From a bacterium (GTDB lineage Bacteria > SZUA-79 > Acidulodesulfobacterales > Acidulodesulfobacteraceae), in NCBI GenBank assembly GCA_021781285.1, contig JAJXXD010000151.1, positions 1 through 5,253 of the forward strand: a DNA stretch of 5,253 bases. The letters run 5' to 3'. Positions 5,253 to 5,253 of the stretch are shown piece after piece (position 1 is the stretch's first letter; the number at the start of each line of letters is the position of its first letter). Under the pieces are notes generated by a model. It had not been told where the DNA came from. It did not search any database and saw nothing but the letters and a program-made list of their open reading frames with translations. A program made the translations under genes and the position numbers.

Positions 5253-5253
5253 A

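Overview
The window is AT-rich and carries housekeeping genes of a Gram-negative-type bacterium: cell division (FtsE, FtsX), cobalamin assembly (cobyric acid synthase), a two-GAF HD-GYP c-di-GMP phosphodiesterase, and the end of what looks like acetyl-CoA carboxylase subunit alpha. The long GAF/HD-GYP protein, its cysteine-rich insert and the short interspersed palindromes of the GTCATTCCCG and CGTCATTGCGAG types suggest a deltaproteobacterial (Desulfobacterota-like) or related anaerobic lineage. That is only an impression; nothing in the window fixes the taxon.

Layout. On the + strand, bases 3-551 are the 3' part of ftsE, cut by the window edge at the Walker A region. ftsX (532-1422) overlaps it by 20 bases and probably starts at TTG. 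A 193-base convergent intergenic region (1423-1615) follows. It holds a perfect 15-bp hairpin and a nested set of inverted repeats of an interspersed palindrome type. On the - strand, read from the right edge, come the last 35 codons of a probable accA (5145-5252), the HD-GYP protein (3342-5120, 24 bases after accA) and cobQ (1616-3226, after a 115-base gap). That gap contains a degenerate interspersed repeat and short tandem near-repeats.

How the genes work together. FtsE and FtsX form one inner-membrane complex that couples ATP hydrolysis to control of peptidoglycan hydrolases at the septum. CobQ amidates the corrin ring late in B12 synthesis. The HD-GYP protein probably hydrolyses c-di-GMP in response to signals sensed by its GAF modules. 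Its second GAF domain is split by about 108 residues carrying 12 cysteines, which is the most unusual protein feature here and suggests metal or redox sensing. The three - strand genes have no obvious shared pathway; they may be co-transcribed, but the gap before cobQ leaves this open.

I found no tRNA, rRNA, CRISPR array, transposase, phage gene or cobalamin riboswitch. Nothing here is clearly an undescribed system. The best leads are the cysteine-rich GAF insert, a 12-bp perfect hairpin inside the start of ftsX, and the nested palindromes between ftsX and cobQ.
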